Shown piece by piece: positions 27,360 to 35,663 of a stretch of 64,000 bases of DNA. The DNA comes from Clostridiales bacterium FE2011 (GTDB taxonomy: Bacteria > Bacillota > Clostridia > Christensenellales > Aristaeellaceae). The position numbers and the translations under genes are program-made. The stretch's first letter is position 1. The number at the start of each line of letters is the position of its first letter. The stretch is from the NCBI GenBank assembly GCA_017569305.1, contig CP069418.1, positions 3,286,001 to 3,350,000 on the forward strand. Direction: 5' to 3'. Under the pieces are notes generated by a model that was not told the DNA's origin, did not search any database, and saw only the letters and a list, made by a program, of their open reading frames with translations.

Positions 27360-27857
27360 ATGGATAAGATCACAGAAGCGGATACACAGCGCATATCTTT
27401 TGAAGATGTACTGAATGAACAGGGGTATTTCGTGTATACAAATGTGGGTTTCAGTATGATGCCCCTTCTACGACAGAAGAAGGATATTATTGAAATACAT
27501 AAAAAAGGACCTGACCGCTGCAAGAAGTACGATGTGGTTCTTTATAAGCGCGGAGACCGGTATATTCTGCACAGAATCCTTCGGGTGCTGCCGGAAGGAT
27601 ACCTGATTGCGGGAGATCACTGTACATTTGTTGAAAGGGATATAAGAGATGCCAATATTATCGGTGTTATGACCCGTGTGCTCAGAAACGGAAAATACAT
27701 TACACAAGATAATATGTGGTACAAGCTTTATGTACATCTCTGGTGTGATATTTATCCGGTCAGGATGATGATTCTGCGTACGAAGTTTTTTGTACAGTGC
27801 ATAATTGGATGGGGTAAGCGGAGAATTAAAAGGATTCTTCGTATAGAGGAGAAATAA
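27360..27857 (+). CDS. S24/S26-type serine peptidase (signal-peptidase-like)
   Basis: A 165-residue protein with the S26 core: TNVGFSMMPLL has the nucleophilic Ser, DVVLYKRGDRYILHRI the second catalytic element and LIAGDHC the third box. A His occupies the place of the usual bacterial general-base Lys (LHRI versus VKRI), resembling the Ser-His subgroup. No N-terminal membrane helix is present; a hydrophobic stretch near the C-terminus may associate with the membrane. In this operon it is the best candidate for removing leader peptides, since the ABC exporter lacks a C39 peptidase domain. Ribosome site weak. Confidence 0.78.
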   Translation: MDKITEADTQRISFEDVLNEQGYFVYTNVGFSMMPLLRQKKDIIEIHKKGPDRCKKYDVVLYKRGDRYILHRILRVLPEGYLIAGDHCTFVERDIRDANIIGVMTRVLRNGKYITQDNMWYKLYVHLWCDIYPVRMMILRTKFFVQCIIGWGKRRIKRILRIEEK

Positions 27858-27946
27858 CGCATCAGATAGTTCCTGGATGGTCCCAGCACGTGAACTATGT
27901 TCCTGGAAATCCCTATAAAGTAATTTCTCATTCCTTACTGAAAGCG

Positions 27947-27975
27947 CCTGGCAGAGAATCTGCCAGGTAGTTTTC
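27947..27975 (+). terminator. Hairpin before the thioredoxin-like gene
   Basis: A perfect 9-base-pair stem (CCTGGCAGA / TCTGCCAGG) with a 3-base loop, followed by TAGTTTTC. The T-run is short, so it may be a weak terminator or attenuator that lowers expression of the export genes. Confidence 0.5.
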
Positions 27976-27984
27976 ACGGAGGCA

Positions 27985-28530
27985 TTGTTTATGAACAAAG
28001 GATTGAAAGTAATCTGTTGCTTGCTTGTGCTGGCAGTAGTATTTGTGCTTGGATGGCGGGTGATGCCGAAAGTATGGCCGGGTATCAAGGAAACGGTGGT
28101 ATATCCTGTGTTGCCACAATTGCAACCGACACCATCGCCAACGCCGGAACCTTATCATCCGAAGAGTGATGCAGCGTTCGGGGATCCGATAGAGGAAACG
28201 GACAGCGTGATTTATTATTTCTATAAGGATTACTGTCCTTTTTGCAGGGATCTGGAACCCTTGATGGCAGGATTGCCGAAAGAGATCACGCTTGCTGACG
28301 GTACAGTGAGCAAGGTAAAGCTTCTGTGCCTGAATAAAGTGGAAGATGATATGCTGAAGATCATTACCAATTACTATGATGCGCATGATGTGTCGGGTGA
28401 ACGGCGGTATGTGCCGGCAATAGTGATCGGAGATAAATACCTTTTCCTGAAAGAAGAGATTGTGCCCGGATTGATGGAGGCAATATATCAGGGAGAGGGT
28501 CTGAAACGGATCGAAGAGCTGAAACAGTAA
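27985..28530 (+). CDS. Membrane-anchored thioredoxin-like protein
   Basis: A 181-residue protein with one N-terminal membrane helix (residues ~6-24), a Pro-rich spacer (PTPSPTPEP) and a thioredoxin-fold domain outside the cell. The redox motif is Cys-Pro-Phe-Cys (YCPFC near residue 80) and the cis-Pro loop is RRYVPAIVIG. It could make, break or shuffle disulfides. Its place between the peptidase and the ABC exporter suggests it acts on exported Cys-rich peptides. The start follows CACGGAGGCATTGTTT. Confidence 0.82.
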   Translation: MFMNKGLKVICCLLVLAVVFVLGWRVMPKVWPGIKETVVYPVLPQLQPTPSPTPEPYHPKSDAAFGDPIEETDSVIYYFYKDYCPFCRDLEPLMAGLPKEITLADGTVSKVKLLCLNKVEDDMLKIITNYYDAHDVSGERRYVPAIVIGDKYLFLKEEIVPGLMEAIYQGEGLKRIEELKQ

Positions 28531-28582
28531 GAATAAAGAGCGTGGCAATAAGGAACAGGGCGGATGAAAAAACAGCCTTGTA

Positions 28583-28612
28583 TTGGCATAGAAAGTGTAT
28601 ATATGATATAAT
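28583..28612 (+). promoter_or_regulatory. Promoter of the ABC exporter gene
   Basis: TTGGCA at 28583-28588 and TATAAT at 28607-28612 with an 18-base spacer, about 45 bases upstream of the exporter start. A TGTAAC word at 28629, just past the expected start point, matches the site type seen upstream of the RiPP loci. Confidence 0.6.
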
Positions 28613-28657
28613 ACAAAAAATCTTGAGTTGTAACTATATTTCTAATATAGGAGTAAT

Positions 28658-30328
28658 ATGGAAAACAATCTGCAGAGAGTTAAGGCTGTATTTAGCAGCC
28701 CTGCTTACAAAGCGATTAACCGATGGACAAAGCCGTTCCATGGGGCTATTCTGTTTATATCTTTACTTGGGATTTTCGGAACTGTATTGTCATTGTGGAT
28801 GACGTTGGTAACCAAGAGCCTGATCGATGGAGCAACGAGCCATGACAGCAGTTTGCTGTGGAAATATGGTGTTTTGTTGGTAGTCATTATTGTGACTGAA
28901 CGGTTAATTTCAGTGTTTGGATCCTGGATTCGGACGAGGACATCTGCACGCTTGCAATTGGAGATGCAGCGCCAGGTGACTGCAAGTCTCATGAGCAAGG
29001 AGTATCCGGCCCTGAAACCCTTCCACAGTGGGGAATTGGTAAGTCGTGTGTTCTCAGATGTGGGTGTTGTTAAAGATGGTGTGCTGAATCTGTTACCATC
29101 TGTTTTGAGAGTGGTTGTTTCTTTCTTTGGTGCGGCTGGTATTCTCATTACCATGGACTGGCGGTTTGTACCTGTCATTATCATTGTGGGAATACTGGGT
29201 GTGGTTGTTACTGCGCTTTTCAAGAACCCGATGAAACGCCGGCATAAACGGATGCAGGACGCGCAGGCAAAACTGCATGCCTCTACGCAGGAGACGCTGG
29301 AGAATGTGCGCTTGATTAAGGCGTCTGTTTCGGAAGAACGGGCGCTGGATACGATGGATGAACATCGGGAGCACCTGGCGAAGGAGCAGATCCGGAACGG
29401 GAAACTGTCCATTGCCATGAACAATGGACTTGGCAGTTTGTTTGATCTCAGCTGGCTGGTATGTAACCTGTGGGGCTGTGTGAAGATCTACCAGGGCACA
29501 TTCACCTATGGTGGTCTGGCGGCATTGATTCAACTGGTTGGGCGGATCCAGGGCCCTATATCCAGTGCTGTAAGTCTGATCAGCCAGATGTACGGTGTGG
29601 TGGCTTCCGCGGAACGGCTGCAGGAAGTCATTGGTTTGCCGGATGAAGTGGTAGGAGAGAAACTGGAGAAATTTGATGAGATCCGGCTGGAAGGCGTCCA
29701 TTTCCAGTATGCGGAGAATAAGGAAGATGTGCTGGTGGATGTGGACGGTGTGATCAAGAAGGGCGACTTTGTTGCGCTGACGGGTATATCCGGTGGTGGT
29801 AAGACAAGCCTCTTCCAGCTGCTGCTGGGGATCTATAAACCGACTGCCGGTAATGTGCTGTTTGTATCAGGTGATAAGAAAGTTCCGGCCTGTAAGGGTA
29901 CCAGAAGCCTGTTTGCGTATGTGCCCCAGGGGAATATGCTGATGAGCGGTACCCTGATGGAAAACCTGACCATGTTTACGGATTCCGCGGATGAGGAAGC
30001 AATCCATGCGGCGGTTCATGCGGCCTGTTTGGATGACCTGGTGGAGAAGATCGGGATGGAAGCGCGGCTGGGTGAACGCGGAATCGGGTTGTCGGAAGGC
30101 CAGGCCCAGCGTGTGGCGATTGCCAGGGCTTTGCTGAGCAACGCACCAATCCTGCTGCTGGATGAGGCAACAAGCGCGCTGGATGAGGAAACAGAGGCAC
30201 AGGTGCTGCGGAATATCGACGCCATGCGGAATAAGACGGTGATTATTGTGACGCATCGTCGGGCAGCGCTGGGGATCTGTGACCGGGTGTTCCATCTGGA
30301 GGATGGGAAATTGACGCAAGTACAGTGA
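28658..30328 (+). CDS. ABC exporter, fused membrane and ATPase domains
   Basis: A 556-residue half-transporter. Six membrane helices lie in residues ~30-310; the ATPase domain has Walker A GISGGGKTS (residues ~378-386), the signature LSEGQAQRVAIARALL and Walker B ILLLDEATSALD, with the H-loop His in IIVTHRRA. There is no N-terminal C39 peptidase domain, so substrates must be processed elsewhere. It probably exports the matured peptides of this locus as a homodimer. The start follows ATAGGAGTAAT. A strong terminator follows. Confidence 0.88.
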   Translation: MENNLQRVKAVFSSPAYKAINRWTKPFHGAILFISLLGIFGTVLSLWMTLVTKSLIDGATSHDSSLLWKYGVLLVVIIVTERLISVFGSWIRTRTSARLQLEMQRQVTASLMSKEYPALKPFHSGELVSRVFSDVGVVKDGVLNLLPSVLRVVVSFFGAAGILITMDWRFVPVIIIVGILGVVVTALFKNPMKRRHKRMQDAQAKLHASTQETLENVRLIKASVSEERALDTMDEHREHLAKEQIRNGKLSIAMNNGLGSLFDLSWLVCNLWGCVKIYQGTFTYGGLAALIQLVGRIQGPISSAVSLISQMYGVVASAERLQEVIGLPDEVVGEKLEKFDEIRLEGVHFQYAENKEDVLVDVDGVIKKGDFVALTGISGGGKTSLFQLLLGIYKPTAGNVLFVSGDKKVPACKGTRSLFAYVPQGNMLMSGTLMENLTMFTDSADEEAIHAAVHAACLDDLVEKIGMEARLGERGIGLSEGQAQRVAIARALLSNAPILLLDEATSALDEETEAQVLRNIDAMRNKTVIIVTHRRAALGICDRVFHLEDGKLTQVQ

Positions 30329-30352
30329 AAGATGAATAAGACTGAAGTAAGG

Positions 30353-30390
30353 AACTCTGGTAACCATTGTCGGTTGCCAGAGTTTTTCTT
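30353..30390 (+). terminator. Rho-independent terminator closing the first RiPP locus
   Basis: A 13-base-pair stem (AACTCTGGTAACC / GGTTGCCAGAGTT, one G-T pair) with a 6-base loop, followed by TTTTTCTTTT. It begins 25 bases after the exporter stop. Confidence 0.88.
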
Positions 30391-30495
30391 TTAATTAACT
30401 CAAAAAAGTTTTCTGAAAAGACTTCGCTTTTCTGCGCTATTCTGCGCCTTTTATGTAAGGTGAAAATGTGATATAGTAAAATAGCAAAAGAAGAA

Positions 30496-30530
30496 AAGCT
30501 TGTGAGCTGAAACAGTTCACAGGCTTTTTT
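30496..30530 (+). terminator. Terminator-like hairpin in the leader of the 30614 gene
   Basis: An imperfect stem (AAGCTTGTGAGCTG / CAGTTCACAGGCTT) with a 3-base loop followed by six T. A TATAGT -10-like element lies about 25 bases before it, so it would terminate a very short transcript, as an attenuator does. No upstream gene needs it because the exporter already has a terminator. Confidence 0.5.
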
Positions 30531-30613
30531 GTTGGGCTTCCTTGGGAACGGGCTCTGAATTCGGGGTCCGTTTTTGTGTGACTCGTGTGACTCGAAGAAA
30601 GGAGGAAAGGGGG

Positions 30614-31552
30614 ATGCCCATTATCGATAAGCGGGACCGGAATAACTGGTATAACTGCATTCCGGAACAGGCGGATCCGGTGAAAAGATGGGAAGGGTTT
30701 TCGGCGGACAAGCTGCAGGGGAACGAGATCCGGTGCGGAGAGATGATCCTGGCAAAGATTCCGCAGGTGCCTGGGCTGATAAGCCGTAAAACGAGAAGAA
30801 ACGAATACGGCGGCAGCACAACCTATATTGAACTGATTACGGAACGCCGGTATGACCGGGAAAAGCACCAGACACGAAACCGGCGGGTGTGCATCGGGAC
30901 GGATATCAGTCATATTTATCGGGGAATGATGATCATCAATGAGAAATATCATGAGTACTTTAACAGTGAAGGACAATTGGTGTTTACTCCGCTGATTGAG
31001 AAAAGGGAGAAGAGTGCGGAGATTGAAAAGAAAACGGATAATGGGAAGAAAACAGACCCTAAGAAGCATAACGGAATAAAAGAGGAGGCTGCAATGATGC
31101 AGGAGCAGGAAGGATTGACGATAGAAACGTCTGGCTGTGATGAGCCGGAAGAGACTGAAGCAGGGGAAAGAAAGATGGGAACCGGGGCGGAGGAGAATGA
31201 CCGGGAGATCCAGGAAGAGATGGATCGGAAAGAGCATATGAAGGATCGGGTGGAGTTTCTCTATAACCTGCTGATGAAATACGATTGCCTGGTTGAAGAA
31301 CAGATGGGGAAAAGACCGGATCTGGCCATGAGTAGGAACCAGATCAGGAGGATTAACGAGCTGCTGCAGGATATCCGGCAGATCATGCATCCGTTCGAGT
31401 TCAGTGAGTATCTGCAGATGGCAGAGGAAGAGAATGAGGAAAATGGGAGCCGGATGACTTACGCGGATATGGCGGTGCTGCTGAAGAACTATATCTGTGT
31501 GATGAACAGTTATAAGTTCGGAAGACTGTGGTACAAACCGAGTCATCTCTGA
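30614..31552 (+). CDS. Unrecognised charged protein
   Basis: A 312-residue hydrophilic protein. The N-terminal ~125 residues look folded (YGGSTTYIELITERRYDREK, RRVCIGTDI); a variable, highly charged Lys/Glu-rich linker follows (residues ~130-220), then a helical C-terminal domain with FLYNLLMKYDCLVEEQMG and YADMAVLLKNYICVM. The N-terminal pattern faintly recalls N-terminal parts of some transposases, but no DDE catalytic domain is present, so I do not call it one. The ATG at 30614 follows AAAGGAGGAAAGGGGG, preferred to the ATG at 30542. Role unknown. Confidence 0.65.
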   Translation: MPIIDKRDRNNWYNCIPEQADPVKRWEGFSADKLQGNEIRCGEMILAKIPQVPGLISRKTRRNEYGGSTTYIELITERRYDREKHQTRNRRVCIGTDISHIYRGMMIINEKYHEYFNSEGQLVFTPLIEKREKSAEIEKKTDNGKKTDPKKHNGIKEEAAMMQEQEGLTIETSGCDEPEETEAGERKMGTGAEENDREIQEEMDRKEHMKDRVEFLYNLLMKYDCLVEEQMGKRPDLAMSRNQIRRINELLQDIRQIMHPFEFSEYLQMAEEENEENGSRMTYADMAVLLKNYICVMNSYKFGRLWYKPSHL

Positions 31553-31564
31553 GGGATGACTCGG
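31538..31564 (+). repeat. Perfect palindrome over the stop codon of the 30614 gene
   Basis: CCGAGTCATC and GATGACTCGG form a perfect 10-base-pair stem with a 7-base loop that contains the TGA stop. No T-run follows, so it is more likely an mRNA-stabilising hairpin or protein site than a terminator. Confidence 0.55.
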
Positions 31565-32057
31565 CGGTAAACAATGAAGTATTAACAATGAAAAAATCAG
31601 ACGGCTTTTCTGACTTGGTAATAGATCAGGAAAAGTTGAACGAACTGAACAAGCTTTTCCTATTATTTGAAGCGCGAAAAATACGATGATGTATAAAACA
31701 CAGGGTGTGTACGCAAACGCGTATATAGGGAAAAGTGTTCAGGTTGTTCCGATTGTTCAAGGGAAAAGGGATCGGATTGTATAGAGGAGTTCACAAGTGA
31801 AGACACAAACACAAGTTTTATCTATTAAATTATTTAGTAAAAATCAGGGTATGTAAAATACATGAGTGATTATATGTATACGCGTATATAGAAAATGCTG
31901 TGAAGTTGTGTGGTTGTGCATTAGGTGCCCTGTAAACCGGACAACAATGTTTTGGAAGAACGGTGACATATCGATTACGTAACCGGATTGTTGCTCAAAT
32001 GGCCAAAAGGTACTTCGTCACAAACTTGTCAGTACTGAATAGAACAGGCTGAAACGG
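31565..32057. other. Gene-free spacer with repeated ACGCGTATATAG motif
   Basis: About 490 AT-rich bases with no convincing gene. The 12-mer ACGCGTATATAG occurs at 31717-31728 and 31880-31891, each preceded within 40 bases by a CAGGGT(G/A)TGT word and followed by an A/G-rich stretch. ACGTAACC lies at 31978-31985. These look like duplicated regulatory elements, perhaps for the decayed kinase locus downstream. Confidence 0.4.
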
Positions 32058-32300
32058 TTGAAAATGAACGAAAAGAGGCTGCAAACGTTTGAAAGCAGCT
32101 GTTTTGCGGTGCATTCGGATGAAGTGTTACATAGTTACGCGGTTTATGGAGAAAAAAGTTACACAGATGGATTGATTGAGGGGAGAGGTGAAAATATAAT
32201 TAAGCATACCCGATTTTATGATCGGGACCGTCCTATAAGGACAGATGCGGAGGGATTATCATTACTCAGGCAGTTGTTGAAAAAGATCTCAGTTTCCTGA
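32058..32300 (+). CDS. Doubtful small ORF upstream of the decayed kinase
   Basis: An 80-residue reading frame (TTG at 32058, ATG at 32064) with no clear ribosome site and no recognisable domain. Its stop overlaps the ATG of the kinase-like gene. Three GTTAC words (32126, 32134, 32158) fall inside it, like those in the non-coding upstream regions of the other two kinase loci. It may therefore be regulatory DNA or the remnant of another gene rather than a real protein. Confidence 0.3.
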   Translation: MKMNEKRLQTFESSCFAVHSDEVLHSYAVYGEKSYTDGLIEGRGENIIKHTRFYDRDRPIRTDAEGLSLLRQLLKKISVS

Positions 32301-33046
32301 TGACGGCATACCGGCAGAATGTTCTGCAGAAGCAGATGTTCGTGATCGAAATCGCCGGAGTGCCGATTGGGATTATCAGCCGGTTTGAATCCACCAAAGA
32401 GTTTTTCCTGGATTATCTGTCGGATCAGTTGCCCATGACGATTGTATCGGTTTCAGATGAGGAAATGATGATGGAAGACGAAGAGATTTCCGAACGCACC
32501 GAGCAGATGGTAATCAACAGCAAGATTGCTACCGCACTGGTAAATTATAACGCTTTCCTGACGAGGACAGCAGTGATCAGCGTGGATGGGCAGGGTGTGG
32601 GCTTTGCAACCGCAAACGGCGTTGGAAAGACCACCCGGGCGCTGCTGTGGAAGAAAGCAATGGGCGACAGGGTAAAGGTCATCAACGGAGCCAAGCCTGT
32701 CATCCGGCTTAAAGAAGACGGCGTATATGCCTGCGGAACCCCCTGGAGGGGCCTGGAAAAACTGGGCGTCAAAGAAAGCGTCCCGATGAAAGCCATGTGC
32801 TTTATTGAGCGCGGAGAAGAGGTTTCCCTGGAAAGGATGACGCAAGACGAAGCCGCACTGAGACTGATGCAGCAGGTGATTATTCCCAGGGGAAACAGGG
32901 AAATGAGCATGCTGATTTCCCTGCTGGAAAAGTTTGTACAGACGGTGCCGTTCTATGTGTATATCGGCAACCTGGAGAAGGAAAAGCCGGAAATGCTGTG
33001 GGAAGAAATCAAGAAAAATGCACAATGCACAATGCATAATGCATAA
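32300..33046 (+). pseudogene. Degenerate HPr-kinase-like gene (probably inactive)
   Basis: A 248-residue paralogue of the kinase at 40993: IEIAGVPIGI, DYNAFL-like NYNAFL, DGQGV, GKTTRxLLWKK, CGTPWRG, VPMKAxCFxERGEEVSL are shared. Key residues are changed: the conserved Met-His before AVI is Thr-Arg (FLTRTAVI), the Asp of NGDKP is Ala (INGAKP), and the P-loop reads TANGVGKT. The last residues (NAQCTMHNA) are encoded by the intergenic ATGCACAATGCATAAT repeat. No PqqD, peptide or maturase gene accompanies it. The frame is intact, so an altered non-catalytic role is possible. By alignment the functional start would be the ATG at 32336. Confidence 0.65.
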
Positions 33047-33251
33047 TGGAGATAAGGAAACAAGCCGAACTATGTTCGGCTTGTCTTTCATTAGATGAAG
33101 AAGAGAGTGTGAGTAGGGGTTGTGCGGCAAGAGCAGTGACAGGGGGACAGTGGCTTCGCCAAATGCACAATGCATAATTCATAATGCATAATTATCGATG
33201 CGGCGGGGAGACGGTGGCTTCGCCAAATGCACAATGCATAATGCACAATGC
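33020..33251. repeat. Tandem ATGCACAATGCATAAT-type repeats and hairpin elements
   Basis: Runs of ATGCACA/ATGCATA units occur at 33018-33046, 33162-33192 and 33226-33257, separated by near-copies of a CGGCGGGGAGACGGTGGCTT segment (ending TTCGCCAA). A further CTTCGACTTCGCC...CTCAGGCTGACA element lies at 33278-33314. Together they fill most of the 488-base spacer 33047-33534. Similar mosaics appear at 39500-39700, 51104-51290 and 58380-58600. Confidence 0.65.
33060..33088 (+). terminator. Hairpin terminator after the decayed kinase gene
   Basis: A perfect 11-base-pair stem (ACAAGCCGAAC / GTTCGGCTTGT) with a 3-base loop and a short CTTTC tail, 14 bases after the reading frame ends. Confidence 0.7.
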
Positions 33252-33399
33252 ACAATTTTCGCTGCGGCGGAGAGATCCTTCGACTTCGCCTGACGGCTTC
33301 GCTCAGGCTGACAGTTGGGGCGTAAGGGTGTATTCAAAACGCTTTGTTATTGGACAATGAGTTACACAATAAATGGGAAAAGTTGATTGGTCAGATGGA

Positions 33400-33428
33400 T
33401 TGAAAATAAAGGGGAAAACGGGTAAAAT
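33400..33428 (+). promoter_or_regulatory. Promoter of the REC/EAL signalling operon
   Basis: TTGAAA at 33400-33405 and TAAAAT at 33423-33428, 17-base spacer, about 105 bases upstream of the first gene. A GTTACA word lies at 33361. Confidence 0.55.
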
Positions 33429-33534
33429 AATAAGTACAGAAACCGAATGAGAAACGAGAAAAGAGTGGCCCTTTCACCTTTCGAAGGAGAAGGGTGATTT
33501 GCATATCATTTGATAACGTCGGGAGGCCAGAAGT

Positions 33535-35274
33535 ATGGCGGAGAACCAGACGAGTTTTCGTCCTTCTGAAGAAAAGAGAAGAATCCTGCTGGTGGACGAT
33601 GAGGTGATCAACCAGGAGATCCTGCAGATGATGCTGCGGGATACCTATGAGGTTGTGCCGGCACTGACAGGGAAAGAGGCTCTGGATATTCTGCATGAGC
33701 AGTATGAGATCCTGAACCTGGTGCTGCTGGACCTGAATCTTCCGGATATCCATGGGCTGGAAGTGCTGTGGGAGATGAAGAACGACAGCCGGTATGCCCG
33801 GATTCCGGTCATCGTGATGACCGCGGACAGTGACGCGGAAGTGGAATGCCTGACTTTGGGTGCCATTGATTTTATTCCCAAGCCCTATCCCCGGCAGGAA
33901 GTAGTGCTGGCCCGTGTTCGCCGGACCATTGAATTGAGTGAAGACCGGGATATCCTGCACTGGACGGAGCGGGACCGGCTGACGGGTCTGTATAACAAAG
34001 ACTTCTTCTGCCGGTACGCGGTGCAGCTGGACGCGCGTCATAAGGATTATCCGACAGACGCGATATTGCTGAATGTGAATCACTTCCATACGATCAACGA
34101 ACGGTATGGAAAGAAATACGGGGATGAACTGCTGCGGGAGATCGGGCAGAAAGCCCTGGAATTTGTGGAGGAGGCAGGCGGCATCGCCTGCCGGAGTGAA
34201 GCGGATAACTTCCTGCTGTACTGCCCGAGCCGGGAGGATTATGCTCCTCTGCTTGAAAAGGTATCTGTGCGGATGCCCGGGAGCGGAAACGGTGAGGAAG
34301 AGAGTCGCGTCTGGATCCGGATGGGCGTCTATGCCGGGGTGGACAAGGAACTGGACGTGGAGCGGCGGTTTGACCGGGCCAAGAGCGCGGCGGATACCGT
34401 GAAGGGAAACTTTACGAAGAACATCGCGGTATATGACGATTCCCTGCATGAGCGGGAGATGCTGGAGCAGCAGCTGATCGAGGATTTCCCGGCGGCGCTG
34501 CGGGAAAAGCAGTTTGACGTATACTTCCAGCCGAAGTTTGACGTACGGCCGGAGAAGCCGGTGATGTGCAGCGCGGAAGCACTGGTGCGGTGGAAGCATC
34601 CCAGGCTGGGAATGATCTCCCCGGGGATCTTTATTCCGCTGTTTGAGAATAACGGCCTCATTTTCCAGCTGGACTGCTATGTCTGGACAGAAGCGGCAGG
34701 CAGGATCCGGGACTGGAAGGAACGGCTGGGGATCACGCTGCCGGTATCGGTGAACGTGTCCCGGGTTGATATGTATGAACCGGGACTGGTGGATCTGCTT
34801 CGGGAACTCTGTGAGCAGAACGGTTTGCATGACGGGGAGCTGCTGCTGGAAGTGACCGAGTCCGCGTATACGGGAAATTCAGAACAGATTGTGGAGAAGG
34901 TCAGGCAGCTGCGGGAGATCGGTTTCCGGATTGAGATGGATGACTTCGGATCCGGATACTCCTCGCTGAATATGCTGTCCACACTGCCCATTGACGCTCT
35001 GAAACTGGATATGCAGTTTATCCGGAATGCCTTTAAGGAGAAGAAGGATACAAGGCTGCTGGAGATGATGATCCGCCTGGCGGAAACCTTCCGGGTGCCG
35101 GTCATCGCGGAAGGCGTGGAGACAGCAGAACAGGTGGCGGCCCTGAAGGAAATGGGCTGCGATATCATCCAGGGCTATTATTTCTCCAGGCCGCTGCCGG
35201 GGGCTGATTTTGAAACCTTTATGCTGGAAAACAGGCCGGCAGGCGGGGACTGCTTCCGGCCGAAGGAAGGGTGA
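33535..35274 (+). CDS. Response regulator with degenerate GGDEF and active-looking EAL domain
   Basis: A 579-residue three-domain protein. REC domain (residues ~14-135) with phospho-acceptor Asp66 (LVLLDLNLP), VMTAD and PKP; a GGDEF-like domain (~140-300) where the signature is replaced by SEADNF, so cyclase activity is not expected; an EAL domain (~315-570) with EALVRW, VNVS, EVTES, DDFGSGYSS, LKLD and EGVE, the full set for c-di-GMP phosphodiesterase activity. It should degrade c-di-GMP in response to phosphorylation, probably by the hybrid kinase downstream. The ATG follows CGGGAGGCCAGAAGT. The stop overlaps the HPt gene start. Confidence 0.88.
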   Translation: MAENQTSFRPSEEKRRILLVDDEVINQEILQMMLRDTYEVVPALTGKEALDILHEQYEILNLVLLDLNLPDIHGLEVLWEMKNDSRYARIPVIVMTADSDAEVECLTLGAIDFIPKPYPRQEVVLARVRRTIELSEDRDILHWTERDRLTGLYNKDFFCRYAVQLDARHKDYPTDAILLNVNHFHTINERYGKKYGDELLREIGQKALEFVEEAGGIACRSEADNFLLYCPSREDYAPLLEKVSVRMPGSGNGEEESRVWIRMGVYAGVDKELDVERRFDRAKSAADTVKGNFTKNIAVYDDSLHEREMLEQQLIEDFPAALREKQFDVYFQPKFDVRPEKPVMCSAEALVRWKHPRLGMISPGIFIPLFENNGLIFQLDCYVWTEAAGRIRDWKERLGITLPVSVNVSRVDMYEPGLVDLLRELCEQNGLHDGELLLEVTESAYTGNSEQIVEKVRQLREIGFRIEMDDFGSGYSSLNMLSTLPIDALKLDMQFIRNAFKEKKDTRLLEMMIRLAETFRVPVIAEGVETAEQVAALKEMGCDIIQGYYFSRPLPGADFETFMLENRPAGGDCFRPKEG

Positions 35275-35621
35275 ACACTGTGACGATTGAGGAACTGAAG
35301 GCATTGGGCATGGATACCGAACAGGGCCTGACACGGTGCATGAACAATGAAGGGTTCTATTTCCGGCTGGTGAAGATGGCGGCTCAGGATGCTAACTTTG
35401 AGAAGCTGTTTTCCAGCGTTGAGAGAGGGGACCTGGAGGGGGCCTTTGCCGCGGCGCATGCCCTGAAGGGAACTACGAGCAACCTGGCCCTGTCGCCGAT
35501 TCTGACCCCGGTGTGCGAGATCACGGAAATGCTGCGGGAAAAGAAGGAGACGGACTATTCCGCACTGGTTCAGGTGATCCGGGAAGAACGGGAGAAGTTA
35601 TTGGGAATCTGCGGGGAATGA
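35271..35621 (+). CDS. HPt phosphotransfer protein
   Basis: A 116-residue single-domain histidine phosphotransfer protein. The phosphorylatable His is at residue 63 in AAHALKGTTSNLAL, the HPt signature. It begins at a GTG overlapping the TGA of the EAL gene (GTGA), with GAAGGAAG as ribosome site; a second GTG at 35280 is possible. It is the expected shuttle between receiver domains of the hybrid kinase and the REC domain of the EAL protein, all in one operon. Confidence 0.85.
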   Translation: MNTVTIEELKALGMDTEQGLTRCMNNEGFYFRLVKMAAQDANFEKLFSSVERGDLEGAFAAAHALKGTTSNLALSPILTPVCEITEMLREKKETDYSALVQVIREEREKLLGICGE

Positions 35622-35663
35622 TGCTTTGGCCGGGAACGGCTGGGTTTATAAAGGTGTGACGAA

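Noticed and set aside
28542..28802. 86-codon plus-strand frame before the exporter
   Set aside because: It spans the exporter promoter and overlaps the exporter's 5' end in another frame; no ribosome site.
30614..31552. Transposase
   Set aside because: The N-terminal part faintly recalls some transposases, but no DDE or HUH catalytic motif and no terminal inverted repeats were found.
30437..31588. 383-codon minus-strand frame
   Set aside because: Antisense to the 30614 gene, which has a strong ribosome site on the plus strand.
33391..34830. 479-codon minus-strand frame
   Set aside because: Antisense to the REC/EAL gene and running into its promoter region; composition is that of a shadow frame.
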